Source: DASYRM01 sp035646375 (GTDB lineage: Bacteria > Acidobacteriota > Vicinamibacteria > Vicinamibacterales > UBA2999). Taken from it: a stretch of 13,623 nucleotides of DNA. Numbering within the stretch: the first letter of the stretch is position 1; every line of letters starts with the position of its first letter. This document shows positions 12,590-13,623 of this stretch, one piece after another. The position numbers and the translations under genes were made by a program. The notes under the pieces are model-generated. The model was not told where the DNA came from and did no database searches. It saw only the letters and a program-made list of their open reading frames with translations. The stretch covers positions 1-13,623 of the forward strand of contig DASRPM010000225.1 of assembly GCA_035646375.1 (NCBI GenBank). The letters are read 5' to 3'.

Positions 12590-13623
12590 CGACGTTAGAG
12601 GGCAGATCGATGGCGACGCGGAATCCAGTGGCGCTCGCGGTGGCGTCCATGCGCGCCGCGCCGCCGAACACGATGGCCAGACGTTTGCGGACGTTCTCCA
12701 GCCCGACGCCGCCGCGCGCCCGCGGCATCGCGTCGGGATCGCGCGGATTCTCCACGGCAATCGCCACGCGATCCCCGTGGCGGGCGACGTCGAGGCGGAT
12801 CGTGCCGCCGTCGATCAACCCGGCGATGCCGTGGCCCACCGCGTTTTCGAGCAGCGGCTGCAGGACGAGCGGCGGCACCTGGCACTCGAGCGCGTTCTCG
12901 TCGATCGACCGCTCGATCTGCAGGCGCGCCCCGAACCGGACCTGCTCGATGCTGAGGAACCTCTCCGCCAACGCCAGCTCCTCGGCCATGGTAATGCTCT
13001 GCTGCATGCTCACGCGCAGCGTCGTGCGCAGGAACTCCGCCAGGAGCAGGCACATGCGCCGCGCCGCGGCCGCGTCGCTGCCGGTCAGCGCGCTGATGGA
13101 GTTCAGGCTGTTGTAGAGGAAGTGCGGATCGACCTGTGCCCGCAGCGCGCGCAGCTCGGCGTCGCGCGTGAGCACCTGCAGCTCCAGCTGCTGGCGCTCC
13201 GCCGTGCGGACGGCCTCGAAGGCCAGCACCACGTAGTGCACCGACAGCACGAGCAGGAAGAGCATCACCGCGACGGCGAAGAGGAAGGGCACCTGGCCGC
13301 GGAAGCGGCTCGTGATCGGCGCCAGCTCGGGCATCGATTCGAGCGTCCCGAGCCACACTTCGTTCAGGATCAGCCACACCACCGCGGCCACGGTGGCCGC
13401 CACCGCCGAGGCGGTCAGCACCCCCGCGACGCCGCTCGTGGTGAGCGGCATGGCGCGGCAGACGTACCACGCCGACAGGCAAACGAACGAGTACACCAGC
13501 AGCGGCGGGAGCACCTGGATGAGCGCCTCCGGCCAGCTCAGTCCCTGCCGGGTGAGAACCACCCCCTCCAGGACGCCGATGGCGCACCAGAGGGTGAGGT
13601 AGCCGGCCAGGCGCTCGAGGCGC
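12582..13623 (-). CDS. Membrane sensor histidine kinase, LytS/YehU-like (N-terminus off window)
   Basis: The frame is open to the right edge of the window, so the start is missing; 346 codons plus stop are seen. The GTG at 13560-13562 is not a convincing start, because the upstream codons continue a membrane-like segment (LAGYLTLWCAIGVLEGVVL). At least three more hydrophobic segments follow (PPLLVYSFVCLSAWYV; GVLTASAVAATVAAVVWLIL; VPFLFAVAVMLFLLVLSVHY), then a coiled stretch (AERQQLELQVLTRDAELRALRAQ). The His_kinase (PF06580) core is VDPHFLYNSLNS, with the phosphoacceptor His codon at 13122-13124. The ATP-binding part shows PLLENAVGHGI (N-box) and GGVGLENVRKRL (G-box). It would autophosphorylate and pass phosphate to the LytTR regulator whose start it overlaps by 8 nt. 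The membrane part is not a recognised ligand domain, so the signal is unknown. Confidence 0.94.
   Translation of the reverse strand, partial: RLERLAGYLTLWCAIGVLEGVVLTRQGLSWPEALIQVLPPLLVYSFVCLSAWYVCRAMPLTTSGVAGVLTASAVAATVAAVVWLILNEVWLGTLESMPELAPITSRFRGQVPFLFAVAVMLFLLVLSVHYVVLAFEAVRTAERQQLELQVLTRDAELRALRAQVDPHFLYNSLNSISALTGSDAAAARRMCLLLAEFLRTTLRVSMQQSITMAEELALAERFLSIEQVRFGARLQIERSIDENALECQVPPLVLQPLLENAVGHGIAGLIDGGTIRLDVARHGDRVAIAVENPRDPDAMPRARGGVGLENVRKRLAIVFGGAARMDATASATGFRVAIDLPSNVDA

Overview
The window is gene-dense, high-GC bacterial DNA. It suggests an Acidobacteriota genome of the Vicinamibacteria type. The main reasons are the adjacent DUF1592-family cytochrome-like gene and Tat-exported DUF1552 gene, a secreted ankyrin-repeat protein, exported amidohydrolases, and an exported protein-L-isoaspartate methyltransferase. 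This assignment is from family content only; no rRNA or other marker gene is present, and Planctomycetes or another soil lineage is not excluded.

Layout. Plus strand, 1-4500: the 3' part of an amidohydrolase-2 gene, an exported isoaspartate methyltransferase (pcm-like), a ~159-nt palindromic repeat element, an exported metal-dependent amidohydrolase, and a polytopic GT-C-like membrane protein. Minus strand, 4477-6464: a second GT-C-like membrane protein, tail-to-tail with the first and overlapping it by 24 bp, preceded by an exported VOC/glyoxalase-fold protein. The gap 6465-6550 holds a perfect short hairpin and a 7-bp tandem repeat. Minus strand, 6551-13623: a block read from the right edge leftward, consisting of a LytS-like membrane histidine kinase (5' end off the window), a LytTR response regulator (8-nt overlap), a secreted ankyrin-repeat protein (56-nt gap), a large secreted DUF1587/1595/1592/1588/1585 protein with two CxxCH motifs (4-nt ATGA overlap) and a Tat-exported DUF1552 protein (4-nt GTGA overlap).

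How they fit together. The last three genes are very probably one transcript with coupled translation, and all three products look exported, so they probably act together outside the cytoplasm. The task is unknown. The kinase/regulator pair directly upstream could control them, but the sequence does not prove it.

The most unusual observations are two copies of an interrupted palindrome (arms CGCCGAAGC / GCGAAGGCG) lying in frame inside the DUF1592 gene and read in different frames; the long palindromic element that starts at the stop codon of pcm; and TATAAT-like hexamers 6-11 nt before three starts that lack a Shine-Dalgarno sequence, which suggests leaderless transcripts. No tRNA, rRNA, CRISPR array, transposase or origin was seen. 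No stretch over 300 bp lacks a gene.
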